From the NCBI GenBank assembly GCA_008711295.1, contig VUYV01000040.1:5545933-5609932 (forward strand): 64,000 nucleotides of DNA. Reading direction: 5' to 3'. This document shows, piece after piece, positions 36,220 through 48,092 of the stretch (the first letter of the stretch is position 1; every line of letters begins with the position of its first letter). The notes beneath the pieces were generated by a model that did not search any database, was not told where the DNA came from, and saw only the letters and a program-made list of their open reading frames with translations. The position numbers and the translations under genes are program-made. This DNA comes from Anarhynchus alexandrinus. Lineage: Eukaryota; Chordata; Aves; Charadriiformes; Charadriidae.

Positions 36220-37150
36220 CATCCCTTTCTTAGTAGCTGCCGAATCCATCAGCTCAACTGTGGCGACGCAGCCCCAGCTCCCTGCCCCAGGCTCCAGCCC
36301 AGCAGCGAGGCTGAGCGCACGTTCCCCCTAGGCACAACACACAAAAACACGTGCACAGCGCACACATACACGGCTGGCCACACAGGTCAACGCAAACTCA
36401 GCACTTTGGGAAACGCAAGCAGCACCAACAGCCTCCTCCTGCTCCTCTCTGATCAGGGAGAGAGTCCATTAAGAGAATATGTACGTATGGGCGCACACAC
36501 ACGCTAGAGAATACGGATACCCCTGTAACTGGCCATGGGCTCGCTCTCAGCCTCCCTAGCAGCTGTCCCCAGACCTTTGGTCTCCCCAGCTGCCAGCACG
36601 TGGCACACGAGCTCCCTCGCAAACACACCGACACACTCCCTACAGATCCCTCTAGTATCTGGCCTTGGACTCTCGCTCTAGCCAGCAGCTGACCCCCACA
36701 GCCTCTTGCCTCTGGTTACTTCATGCACAGATACGCAGACAAACAGGGGTCTCACCAGACACCACATTTTATCCCTTTGCCCCTCTATTTTCCCCATGGT
36801 TGTTCCTTCCCCCAAATCACCCTGCTCCCTCCTTTCCTCAACTTTGGTCCCTCCCCTAAGCATCCCATGCTGAGTTCTGTACAATCCTAAAAATGTTCTT
36901 CCCTGCGTCCCACAGTAAGTCCCATGGTGACCCTATACCCCCTTCCCAGTCTGCAAGCTGACCCCACAGAGCCTCTCTGTTTACTCATCAAGTGTCTGTC
37001 ACCCAGGTCCTCAGGGCTGATGATCTCCAGTGACAGCCCTGCCAGGAGCCAGGTCAGGGGACTCATTTCCCTGATGAGGTTAGGGGGGTTCCCCCGCCTG
37101 CCACTGTGCCTCAGGGTTTCTCTGTGCACACAGAGACAAGGTTTTTAATC
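36220..37150. other. GC-rich block of unknown origin
   Basis: This roughly 930-bp block stands out from AT-rich flanks by high GC and scattered CpG, strongest at 36255-36640. Pyrimidine-rich wording on plus dominates its second half (36770-36860). It includes a diverged tandem pair with a 130-bp offset. No open frame on either strand gives a known protein, although several run 60-117 codons because GC-rich DNA has fewer stops. It could be a lineage-specific repeat, a decayed regulatory island or an unrecognised exon cluster. Confidence 0.55.
36486..36745. repeat. Diverged tandem pair, 130-bp period
   Basis: GGCCATGGGCTCGCTCTCAG at 36531 matches GGCCTTGGACTCTCGCTCTA at 36661. The flanking words also match in order: a CGCACACACAC/CGCAAACACACC block, then ATACCCCTGTAACT/ATCCCTCTAGTATCT upstream, and CTAGCAGCTGTCCCC/CCAGCAGCTGACCCCC downstream. 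This supports two copies of a unit of about 130 bp. Outer limits are approximate. Confidence 0.6.
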
Positions 37151-40100
37151 ACATAACCTATCACCCTTAATAATTCCAGGCTGAACATCCAAAGCCATTC
37201 TGAGAGTATTTATCAAAGCCATGAAAATAACATTTCAAAGTTCAAAGCTAGTATGTTTGGAAAATCATCATGTTCACCACTTGTTTTAAGTTGTGGGGTT
37301 TTAGATTAAAAAACACAAGCACATCATTTATCAGATTTACTTACTCAAGCTGTTGCTCTTAAGTGTCAGGTGCTTGCTCATGTGTAATCTTAATAAACGT
37401 TTTCCAACAGTTATCAGGACACTTAAGTAATACAAAAAGCACCACATACCTTGTTGACCATATCATATTATATTTGCTTTATAAACACTCATGACTGTTA
37501 ATGTTATTGCTAAGCAACTGGACTATCTACCATACAGTATTTGCATAGCACTGTCTATCAGCAAACAAATGATTTTGAACTCTTTTAGTTCACAATTCAG
37601 AATTACACACATAAATAACACTGAAGAGAGTAGTTTGGTGGTGGGTTGTTTTTTTTTTTTTACTTTTGATAAATTATCCAAATCATCAGGTGACAAAAAA
37701 CTCATTCACAACTAGCATTTAAAAGATTGGAACTGTAAAGAGATTAAAAAGTATGGGAGGTTTGGTTGTATGGGAGATGACAGGAAAGCTGAATTTTTAA
37801 TTATACAGCAGCTCTGCAAGGTAGAGGAAGCAAAACTAAAGACATTATCTGGAATTTGCCAAGTACCATCTTACGCCTAGAGAGTGAGGGAACTCAGCTC
37901 TCCTTACTAGCTGTTACAGCAGCTGCAAAGATGCAAATCTGTTCATGCACAGAAGAAAAAGGAAGAGGAACAGACAAAGAGGAATCAGGGCTGTGTTTCT
38001 TATGTTACAACTGAAAAGCTGCTCTCTTCCATTGCCTCCCACATATTACCTTTGCCAATAACCCTAATTCTGCCCCTTCTCTACCAATACATGGCACGAT
38101 AGCTCTTTCAGATTCCTCTTCATTTGTTTTCTCTGAAAAGCAGAGGTTTATTTTTATTTGAATTAAAACAGCGTTTCCAATGACATAATTTACAACATGG
38201 CAAAGCTACTACTACTGAATTATACCCTAACACCCCCTCCCCGAGTTTCAATAATGTTAAATGGTGCATTCCCTTGTGCAAGAAAACATAGAACAATTCA
38301 TATTCTGAGAGAGCAATGAGCTTGGTGAGACAAGCTGAGTGAGGGCGCATGGCTGGGCAACCCCACTAAGGGCAACCAAACCAGGTTCTTGCAGGGCTTA
38401 CACAGGGACCAACGTTTTAACAGCTGAATTTCAGTGAGGGGCTCTGAACATCTGACCTAACAAACAAGCTGTGCTCTTGTCCTGCAATGATGAGCTGAAA
38501 CCCTGTCAGTTACAGCTACGGAAAGGTCAAATATACAGTAAGAGTCAGTGTAGTGTTTTAAATGCCCCATTCTTCCACGCAGAAGCATCATCTCTGTTGT
38601 ATGGTGTAAGCAGCCATAGACCAGCTGAACAGCAGCAGGAGCTCACATATTCCTGTTACTGTCAGGTCAAAACAGTGTGTTATTTTAGAACTACTCCACA
38701 AGAGACACGTTTAAAATAGACAGATGAATGATATGAATTTGGAGTGGTGGGTGAGACTACAAAAATTCTGATTACCAAGCATCTGGAATTGAATGCTCTA
38801 CTAGCTAGAGATTAACCCAAATATTAGTTAGGCAGGTTTTCTAAGCATGGAGCTTCTGAAAGTCTACAGCCGCCCACACAACCATATGTTTAGGCTATAC
38901 CAGACATTGCCAACAAACAGCCTTACTTTTTGGGTTCATCCTTCCCTCATCATCATTGATTTCTCACCTGTACTATTATCAGGGAAGCTGTGACATCACT
39001 GTTAGCAGCCTACAGCTCAACGTGGACATGAGTGCAAAGACTCACACATGAGAGGATATACAACAAAGACCAGGCAAGAGAATATACAAAGGATTTAAGC
39101 TGCTTTTGCACAAACACTGACCTGTTAGCACTGTTTGTGAAGTTTCTAGGACAGAGAATATCTTTTCTGTCTTGAACATGAGAGGGGAAGCTTCAGTTTG
39201 CTTGTAAAGTCCACATCACAACAGCTGGGGCAGAAGGAGGAAGAAGTGGCAAGAAGGATGTCATACCCACCAAGTGGAAGTGGGTAGCCAAAACAGAAGA
39301 ATATTGCTACCCTTTCAAAAATGAAAAAAAAAAACCAACAAAAAACCAACTTCCAAGGAGACACTCTTAAAATTTTAAAGCATTTGGCTAACAGCAAGAA
39401 ATAGAAGTAGACAGAGTAAAGCTGAGGACAAAGGACAAAACTCCCTACCTCTCTAGCCCTACGTCGTCTAGTTATAACGCACTGCATTAGTAAAAACATG
39501 TTCCCAGTAGAAGAATTAATTTAAATAATTGTTTCCTCAGGTTAAATAGTTTTATGAAACAATACACATTTAGTATTTAAACAATGACAGTACCTGGCAT
39601 CATACAGGGCTGAAGTCTCTGCAGATAATAGACTACACATCAACTCTGTCTTCATGTTAAAATGTAAGGTATTCTGCAGACTACATCTCTGAATTTTCCC
39701 AGGGAGAGTTGGGGAATACAGGAGGAAGATAGACAGATCCTTTAAAATACATTACATATGCTTACTCAGATCAACAGTCACGTGTTTTTAAATAATATCA
39801 TAAATTCACATTATTTTTCAATATAGTAAAAGAGAGAGAAGGGAAGCGAAGCACACACGCTCAGTGTCAGTGGAAAAATACTCACATGCGGATACACTGG
39901 GATAATTTTAGTATTAGAATGCAATAGTGTCAGATTTGTACTGGTTTAATTCCATTACGAAAATAACAAGTTGGACCAAATTTAATGCTAAGTCCTGACA
40001 CATCCGGATTAATCTAGAACTTGGATATCACAGTGGTAACATGAAGGCATGAAAAGGGGCCTTTCAAGAATATATCTTTAGATACACGTAACAGCTACAC

Positions 40101-41084
40101 ACGGCCTAAAATTCTCAGAAGGAAATATGATGGAAAGAATTAAGAGAATTTCATTAATTTCAATGTTGTTGATCTGAGAAACATGAATTTAAAAATCCTT
40201 AGTCAAACTGCTATGGTTTCACCACTCAGGTTACAGAGGAAACAACTAACATAACATCACCAAGTATCTGCTGTACTCGCATCAACATTATTTTAGTTAT
40301 TCTTTGTGCTGATTCTTCGTCCATGTAAAATCACAAGTGCAGTACTTGGTTCAAAGTATATGTATGACGGAAGGAAAATAAAGCCTTCATGGCTCAGCAA
40401 AGACCATTTCCTATTCTCACTTACACTTTCAGTCCTATTTTAAAAGGCAGTCAACAAGACTTAGTAAATTGTGGTTCCTTTGCTGTAACAACTAATCTGC
40501 TAAGAAGAACTTTTATTTGGTCTATGTAACATCAAAATAAGCTCTAGAAAAAGGACTGGTAGAAAACAAGAACTCCAGCTTCAGATTTGTGTTAGCCCAA
40601 TTAGAAAGTCACAACCAAGCTGTGTAAGATATTAAGTCATGTATCTGTACAAGCAGAAAGCACCTATTTCTGCATGTGAAGCACCATCTGCAAGCAATAA
40701 ACTTCTCTATCTTATTCTGGCCTCCAGGAACATGAATAATGGCCTTTCACACAAAAGAAACACAGCTGGAGGGGGTGCCAAGATAAACCTGGAGAACTTG
40801 TGTTTACTGTACCAAGTCCTAAACAATCATCAAGAGTTCCCAGGAATAGCCTCTCCTGGAAGCCTGCGTCTCCCTTCTCCCTACACATGTCCCAAACTAC
40901 ACCAGCTATTCTGACATGCTGTAACAGATCTAGTATAACCCAAAAGCTGTTAATACACCCCAGGAAGAGAGATTTCCAGTTGAGATACTAGAACAGACCC
41001 TCCTAACAGCACCAGCAGGACTGCTTAACACTGCATTTGGGGAAAAAGCACTATAAAATGCACTGTCATCCTTCCAAGCAACAG
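37151..41084. other. Non-coding stretch, 37.2-41.1 kb
   Basis: AT-rich. A T run at 37650-37661 and an A run at 39326-39335 are the main simple tracts. A 117-codon open frame on minus (39146-39499) is inflated by the A run, which reads as phenylalanines. No gene is supported. Confidence 0.5.
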
Positions 41085-41234
41085 TGATGTCAAACAAGCA
41101 CGTTGAGGGTCAGAAAGTACCTCGTAATTTGCAAGACAAATACAACAGGCAACTATGTCTACCAGAAATACTGATATGCCCTTCAAGGGCACATCAGCTC
41201 ACAGAGCATAAATCGAGACAAACATTCCTAAAAG
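41085..41234 (+). CDS. Weak candidate plus-strand coding exon
   Basis: An acceptor-like CCTTCCAAGCAACAG precedes 150 nt that are open in one frame, with a good donor AAAAG|GTAAGA. The peptide begins MSNKHVEGQKVPRNLQ and ends SRQTFLK, and I recognise no family. The upstream pyrimidine tract is short, so the acceptor is only fair. A single open segment of 50 codons is common by chance. Confidence 0.15.
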
Positions 41235-44200
41235 GTAAGACACCACGATTTGGTAACAGTGTTAGATAGTATCTGTCTATCCATAAGGACCACAACATAT
41301 CTATGAAAATTCAGTAGCCACCTTTCAGGTAGGCTGCACTGCAGTAACAGGTCCTCTGTTAATGCCATACAGAATTCTTATGCCCTCCCCACAAATGGGA
41401 AATTAAGGTGGTATTAATGAATCCTCAAGTCCTTAGATGAATGAAAGGTCTTTTTATGAAAAATCTTTTTCTAGATAGCCTCAGGACTCAAAAGCATCTC
41501 CTCAAAATAGAAATCTTGAGTTGACACTCTTATAAATACAACACAAAAGTAGGAGAGGCACTTCAGTGTCCGAATCCACTTCTACAGCAAAATTATTTTA
41601 ATAAATTTTTTTTCCCTCCAGTGGGACCTTTGGTCTTGGTCCTTACATACTGCTATGGTTGTGACAGAGAAATACCTACGTCCACAATATCTGAAGTTTA
41701 GAAAGTAATGAAAAATTAAGTTGCGGGTCACGTTATGTCATTACCATTTCTAAAGGATGATTCCACCTTTGTCAAGCCCTAGCCCACTTTATTCCAAATT
41801 TCACTGAGCTAGCTCACTCAGCTACTAAGCCATAGAAGCGGCAAAGCCATCTCTCGATAAGTACATTTAGTGTTATTTTATAACAAAAGGAAATCCCTTC
41901 TAAAAAACCACACTTCCAAATACTTGCTCTGAGTCAGGCTTGCACGTCTTTAAACAAGTTGGTAACATAGCTATTCTTTATCACTGCTATAGCTACCACA
42001 AGCAAGCAGATTCAGCAACTTATTTCTTTAAACTTCACAATTTAAGATTGAGAGCTAAAGCCACCAAACGCCACAAATGGTTTAAAAATCCATACTGCTT
42101 ACATCAGCCATCTCTTTTACTTAAAATGCAAATCAGTGACCACCAAAACCATGTTAATACTTAAAAATGAAAGAATTAACTGACTTAATGCCTTGTTAAT
42201 CAGTCTGTGCTCAGCATTTAAACCTCACTGCCCTTACAGGGCAAGAGCATTCAGGTCAAGTCAAAAAAGCAGCACTCAGGAGTAACAGATGGCAAAACAC
42301 ACCAGCTCGATCTAGTGACAGAGGAACACCACCACTGCAGTGACTGATCACCGTTCCTCATTGGGACAAAACATTCAATTACATATTAGTGCAGAACGTC
42401 ATGAATGTGGTATAGAAATATTGTTTTGAAAGGCTGAAGAAAAGTTATTTTAAATCCCTTATCTATTTGATGATTAGATGCTGGGTTTGATGGACTTATT
42501 CTGAGTCCCCAACGCTGTTTACAGAAGTGATATTCTGCACCAACACACTATATTTATATATAGAAATACACAGACGTATTTATATTTATATAGATATAGA
42601 TATATAATCTCACTTGCACAGAAAACTATACCTGATACTCCAAGATGCTCTTACAGGCTGCAGGAGTTTGGAGTTGATAAAAATACATGCTTTTAACTTA
42701 CCAAGCACTTAAAAAGATACCAGAAGTAATGGTTTTGAAGCTGCAGAAAACAATATCCTCTCTCACTGAATGTCCAAATTTTAAAAATAGTCATCTGCAT
42801 CCTTAACTCGACCTCCTTATAACCAGAGGAATAGCTTCCCTGGGAATCCTCACAGAACTTGTTATCTTAGTCTGCTTTCTGCACGGAATCACATTAGTTG
42901 CTTTAGTTTGAGCTTATTTTGGTTTCAGCTTTCATTTTAAAGGTCAGTATGCGCGTCTAGTGCTATGAAGCAGCTCTTAAAATACATTTAAGACACCAGA
43001 ATTTACTTTATCACTTTTCTTTCACCCTTCAATATAAACGTCACACAATATACAGTATCATCTTCAAAACCACCACAATATACTGTTATTCAACTATAGA
43101 TCCCTTTGTAACCTGATAGATACATACTTGTGTATATGTATGCACACCAACACACAGATAATACTCACGGGTGAGAAAGATATATTTTGATTTCTTCTAT
43201 ATATAGGAGCATAACATTTGATGTAAAACACTAGAAATATATATTTAGTTCCCTTACCTGTAGGAAGGCTTTAATTTAGCAAAAGGCTAACAAGCTCACA
43301 GCTAAAGCCATCGCAGTAATAAAAACCCAAACTTTTAAATGTTTAACTAAAAAAAAAAAATAATCTTTCTACTACCTACAGGAGGAAGACACTACTACAA
43401 ACCCAGTCAAAAAAAAATAAGGTCAGTGTGCTAAATAAGACAAGAACTAGGCAACAGGACAGAGGGCTTATTAGAAGTAGAAGGTCCTCTTTAGCAAAGC
43501 TTCACACTGCTCACAAGGACAAATTATTCCTTTTCAAAAAACCCTCAAACTGTGGGAAAGAAAACAGGGTAAAATCCCCAGTCTTGCAAGGTAATTGTTT
43601 TTGTGTCCTGTTATAAAGAAACACTGTATCATATATTATGCTGGACTTACACTATAGGTCTCAAACACCACCTTAGTGGGATTTTTGTCTTAATGACATC
43701 CTTGTACAACAGCCTATGCTTAAATCGGAATTTTGAGAGAAAAATTTTCAACTCTGGGTGCAAACAAGGAAGTTCAAGTTCACCTGGGGTGTAGATAAAA
43801 ACCCTTGCCTTATAAACCAAATTAATTAATGATTGTACTGAAATACAATCCATGGGTCTCATTTAACAAGCAAAGTCTCCTTCTTGGCATTGAGAGAAGG
43901 GGAAAAAAATAACATCCTAGAATATTTTATATAGACTAAACTGAAGATTAGATTTGAGGGGGTAGGTGGAAACAGCATTCATAGCACGTTACAGTCACTA
44001 CAATTCTAGGTTAAAAGGTAGATACCTGTATTTTGATACAGGTCCGGCCTTTTTTTTTTTAATTTTGAAATATCATGATTAATGTATTTCATAAAATTAG
44101 ATTATGGATCATATTGAAAGCAATGAATTTTCCAGGTTTACCTAACCTGCAAGGATTCTCCAATGGGTGGGGGGAGTTTGCTAAGTAAATAAAATCTCCT

Positions 44201-47200
44201 AATTGTGCCAGAAATTAAAGAGGAAACACAGGGGCAAAGAAGAGGGAAAGAAATATGGGACTCTTGGGGCAGTTTTATTGTATTTGCTTTTAGCTAGAGC
44301 AGAAAAAAAAAAAGCGCTCCTTTAGGCAACAAGAACACCCGCCTTGCAGAAAGCCAGTTGCTACGTGATTTACTCCAGTACAGTCCACAGAAAAAGTTTT
44401 TCAAGGAGGAGTGTCCTAAGAATAACTGAATATCACATGCCAATCAAACTGGTGAGACTATTCCCCAAATCAAGGCCTTACACACAACATGGTTCTCATA
44501 TCTCCAATGTAAAATTCTGCACTCTGTGCAAAGAAACAAATACGAACAGCTAGTCAAGTCATAACATCTTGCATATACTTCAGCATTTACGTAAAGGCAG
44601 AAAGGAGGGTTTCTTTATAAAGTACATTGAAGTCAGATTTTGAAACGGTAGGCGCTCCAAGAGGGACACAAACCAGATGGTAGTTCGGGGTGACAAAATG
44701 TGACAATATAAACCATTGACTGCCTATGCGTAAAGGCAAGTGAAGAGCCTAGATTTATCTCATCCATTCATATATGGTGTTCAGTCCCTCAGAAAAATGT
44801 TTAACTTAAAGTCATAAGGAATGGGCAAGGAGCATAGCCCTCTGTATCATTATTATATTGCCACCAAGATTACAATTTTACAGTCTTTGAAGGACGCAGG
44901 AAATTAACCTGAAACAATAACTTAAGTTCAACTACAAGCAGGAATTTGGGTGTTAAGATTACCTGGAGAGACAAGCAAAATGCCCTGCAGCTGAAGTACT
45001 GCCACACTGGAAGCACTGGTTTGACTGCAAGCCGTGGAGATACTCTCCAGTCTTCCAAGTAACACATATTTTTGGAGAACAATGTGAGGACTGATACGAG
45101 GACAAAAGTTTCCTTGATTTTTCTTAAGCATTTATTCTCTGAACAACCGCAGTATTACTGTTCATCTGTCTCATTTGCAGAACTGCTTTATTAAAAAAAA
45201 CAGTTCTGAGCTAGTTAAAAAGGAAGTATTACAGAGACCTGACTAGTCTACTCCTTCAACAGGGATAGATGGGAAAAGTCTCCAAAACCAATGCAAGTAT
45301 AGTGAAGAATAGCAAAAAAAAAAAGTGATAAAATTTAGCATTAATACAAGGGAACAGATACTTAAAAGATATCACCAGTACCAGTATAAAGGGAACAAAA
45401 ATGTCAATACAGAAATCATTTCTTGGAACACTCCTCAGCATAATACATAACAGAAGGCGGCATTATTGTTCCCTAAAATACTCAGAGAAAATAATTTCAT
45501 CATGTGCTTTGTAAATACTGTAAGAAAGTTCAGAGCTCAATTAAGCAATGTATGAAAAGTATTAGTTGCGTTCTAGGATACTATAGAGGTAAAACTAAGA
45601 AGAGATTAACACATGAAAAGCTAAAAAGTTTGTTACAGCCCATTCTCATTTTTACAACTACTCTTAGTTTATCAAGAAAGAAACCAGTAAGTTCTTTCTG
45701 TGAATGTCCCTATTCTCATCTCCCTATCTTTTTTTTTTAACCTATTTCTATCTTCAACCAGATCCAACACAGGGTTCACAGCTTCCAAAGATATACAAGC
45801 TCTTAAAAAGTTACATAAAAATAAATGGACAAGTCTAGGAGCCCTTCTAAATTGTCCCTACTTTCCCCTTAAAAAAACCCTGCAGCATTAACTCAACTGT
45901 TTTAGACACCATTAGGTGATAAGCATAACCAGTGCCCAAGGCATAATAAAGCTTCAAAACAGTGCTTATACTGTATTAGACAGCAGAGAACCTAACCACA
46001 CAAGCTACCAATCGATAGGAGTCCAGACTTTACTAGTGTCCTTGCTTGTGGGGGCTGCAGGGGGGGAAGCTTAGCTGCTGCGAGTGATTTTCTGTCACGT
46101 CTACTGCCTGTTAAGGGAGAGTTTCTACATTAGCTGGCTGCTTGTTATTCCAATTCCTGCGCTGTTCCAGTATCCAACTCAGCCTCAATTTCTCTGCAGT
46201 CCTGAAGTCACCCAGGAACATCCCACGTGTACACAACAACTGTGCTGAAGTCAGCTGTTCTTCATTTACTCTTACGTGCTTCGGTCTGATTTCATCTCTC
46301 CATCATTTATACATGTACTCAAAAGAGATTTTGCAAATTAATTTTTCATGCTTTCCTCATCTAATGCATAGTACTACCAGAGATCAGGAAGGCATTTTAC
46401 AAAGTATTTCAAATTTTAATATTCCAAAAATTTCTAAATACATGCCAGCAGCAGGTGTGTGAAAATTCCCCTGAAACGCTTGACCAGATAAGGATGCTTT
46501 CCCAAGTCATGGCTTATGTGTTTTTAAGGTAATTTCCACCGTGTCTGAGATTCACGTTTCATATTCACATGCTACTTCACTTATGCTCCACATTAAACAG
46601 TATTCCCTAACCTTCCATAATACCCTCCCCTCACTGGTAAATGCCAGGATATACAGCTGTGGGACAACATAACAAATGAGAATAAAATTAAACTTCTACC
46701 TTAAGGAGCTTAGATTTCCCGATTTTATGACTTAAGCCTTCCCCTAGCCATAGGGAACCAAGCTTTGGAAAAACTGGTAAGAATCTGTTATTTCTCAGTA
46801 ATTTCTGCAAAATTACAGGTCCAAACAGCTTTTCCATTCTTTCCGTAGCCCCATGCAAAGAGTACAGAACAGGGCATTTTAACTTGTGGTTTTAATAAAC
46901 ATTTCCTACCAGCAAGAAGCAAAAAGTTTGCAAGCTCATGCTGCCTAGGCAGTTAAACCAGCGTTAATCAAGGTAACATCCTGAAAAAACTGCATAAGCT
47001 GCAGAAAATTCCATCATATTTTTACTAGTTTTAAAAGTATGAAAATACACTGATCTACCGTTTAACCTATAGCGTTATTTGACAAGTCTTCCAATTTTTC
47101 ACCAAACAGGCTAAAACCAGAGACAGTTAATTTCCCTATATGCCATGCCAATAATTCTAAAGATTACTTAAAGTGGTATTAACTTCTAAAGAATGCCTTT

Positions 47201-48007
47201 TCTGAACAGCAGTTTACATTTGCTGGCAATCTTCCTGCATTAATATTATCATGATTTTAACGTGGGCTCTAAATGAGATAATTCCATCTGATGAATAAAC
47301 CTCAGTTCAAGTCAGCACAAAGCTAAATTTTGGGGAAATCTATCTCAACCACATTTGAATCTTCAAAAGTCAATTATGATCACATTAAATATATTTATAA
47401 TCATAAAAGTTTCATTATTTGTTCAGATGCTACTTACTTCAGAATTACAGATGGTATCTTTATTTGAATTTGGCAAGAGGGGGTCAGATACCGGTAAGGT
47501 TGAAATATTTGAAGTAGTTACTAAGAAGAAAACCACCGCAAGCCATACGCCTCTCTGTGCAATCTCTTACAACCGTCCATCAGGATTAATAAAATTATTT
47601 TGTCCCCATAAAAGTGATACCCATTTGTGCAAGACATATTTCTTCACTTACTGTTCTGTCACAGAAGCCTGAACCCCACACATTTTCCTGACCTCCGCTT
47701 GACTGGTACTTAGAAAAAGCAAGAAACATCAGTTTCTAGCAGGGAGAGAGAAAAGGAAAGCCACTCATGTGACAGTGGATTAAGGAAATGAAACATTATA
47801 GGATAGTTTATTAGAATAGTAATTTTATATTCTTAAAAAAAAATTAGCAAGTGATCAGGGAAGCATTACTGTAATCAGTAAAAGAAAGACAAACTTAATA
47901 TGGTCTTCAAATCCACTTTTCAAATAGTTAATTTGTAATGCCTTCCATGCTATTTAGACAACCCAGCAGCAAAACCCAACAAGTCCTGAAACAACCCACC
48001 AACTCAC
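41235..48007. other. Non-coding stretch, 41.2-48.0 kb
   Basis: Holds an AT microsatellite-like patch at 42546-42607, A runs at 43349-43360 and 44308-44318, a T run at 44050-44060, and G-rich words at 44165-44177. A pyrimidine tract and CTACAG|GTAAGG on minus (exon end 43259) look like splice signals, but the intervening 45 nt has stops in all frames. Open frames of 105-106 codons on plus (46142-46462, 47355-47672) have no family match. Confidence 0.5.
42546..42607. repeat. AT-rich microsatellite-like patch
   Basis: Irregular TATATAGA/ATATTTAT/GATATA units over about 60 bp, interrupted by ACACAGACG. It is an impure dinucleotide/tetranucleotide repeat. Confidence 0.8.
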
Positions 48008-48092
48008 CTCATGTTGCTGATATCAACTTATGGACCTGGCTTAGGAGCTGTGCAGCCGCCAACTCTTCATAAAGTCCATGCAAGAAACAAAA
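48008..48092 (-). CDS. Weak candidate exon with stop near donor
   Basis: On minus, CCCTTCCAG is followed by 85 nt ending ATGAG|GTGAGT. One frame is open and reads HGLYEELAAAQLLSQ then VHKLISAT, with a TGA stop at 48009-48011 immediately before the donor. A start codon at 48108-48110 would give a 33-residue frame across the whole segment. The peptide looks helical and protein-like but is too short to identify. Confidence 0.15.

Noticed and set aside
39146..39499. 117-codon frame on minus
   Set aside because: Phenylalanine-rich centre comes from a long A run on plus; no splice support.
43260..43304. Possible 45-nt minus exon ending CTACAG|GTAAGG
   Set aside because: Good donor, but stops in all three frames and too short to support as a non-coding exon alone.
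45690..45708. 19-nt micro-exon on plus between TTAG and GTAAGT
   Set aside because: Too short to judge and no flanking exons to join.
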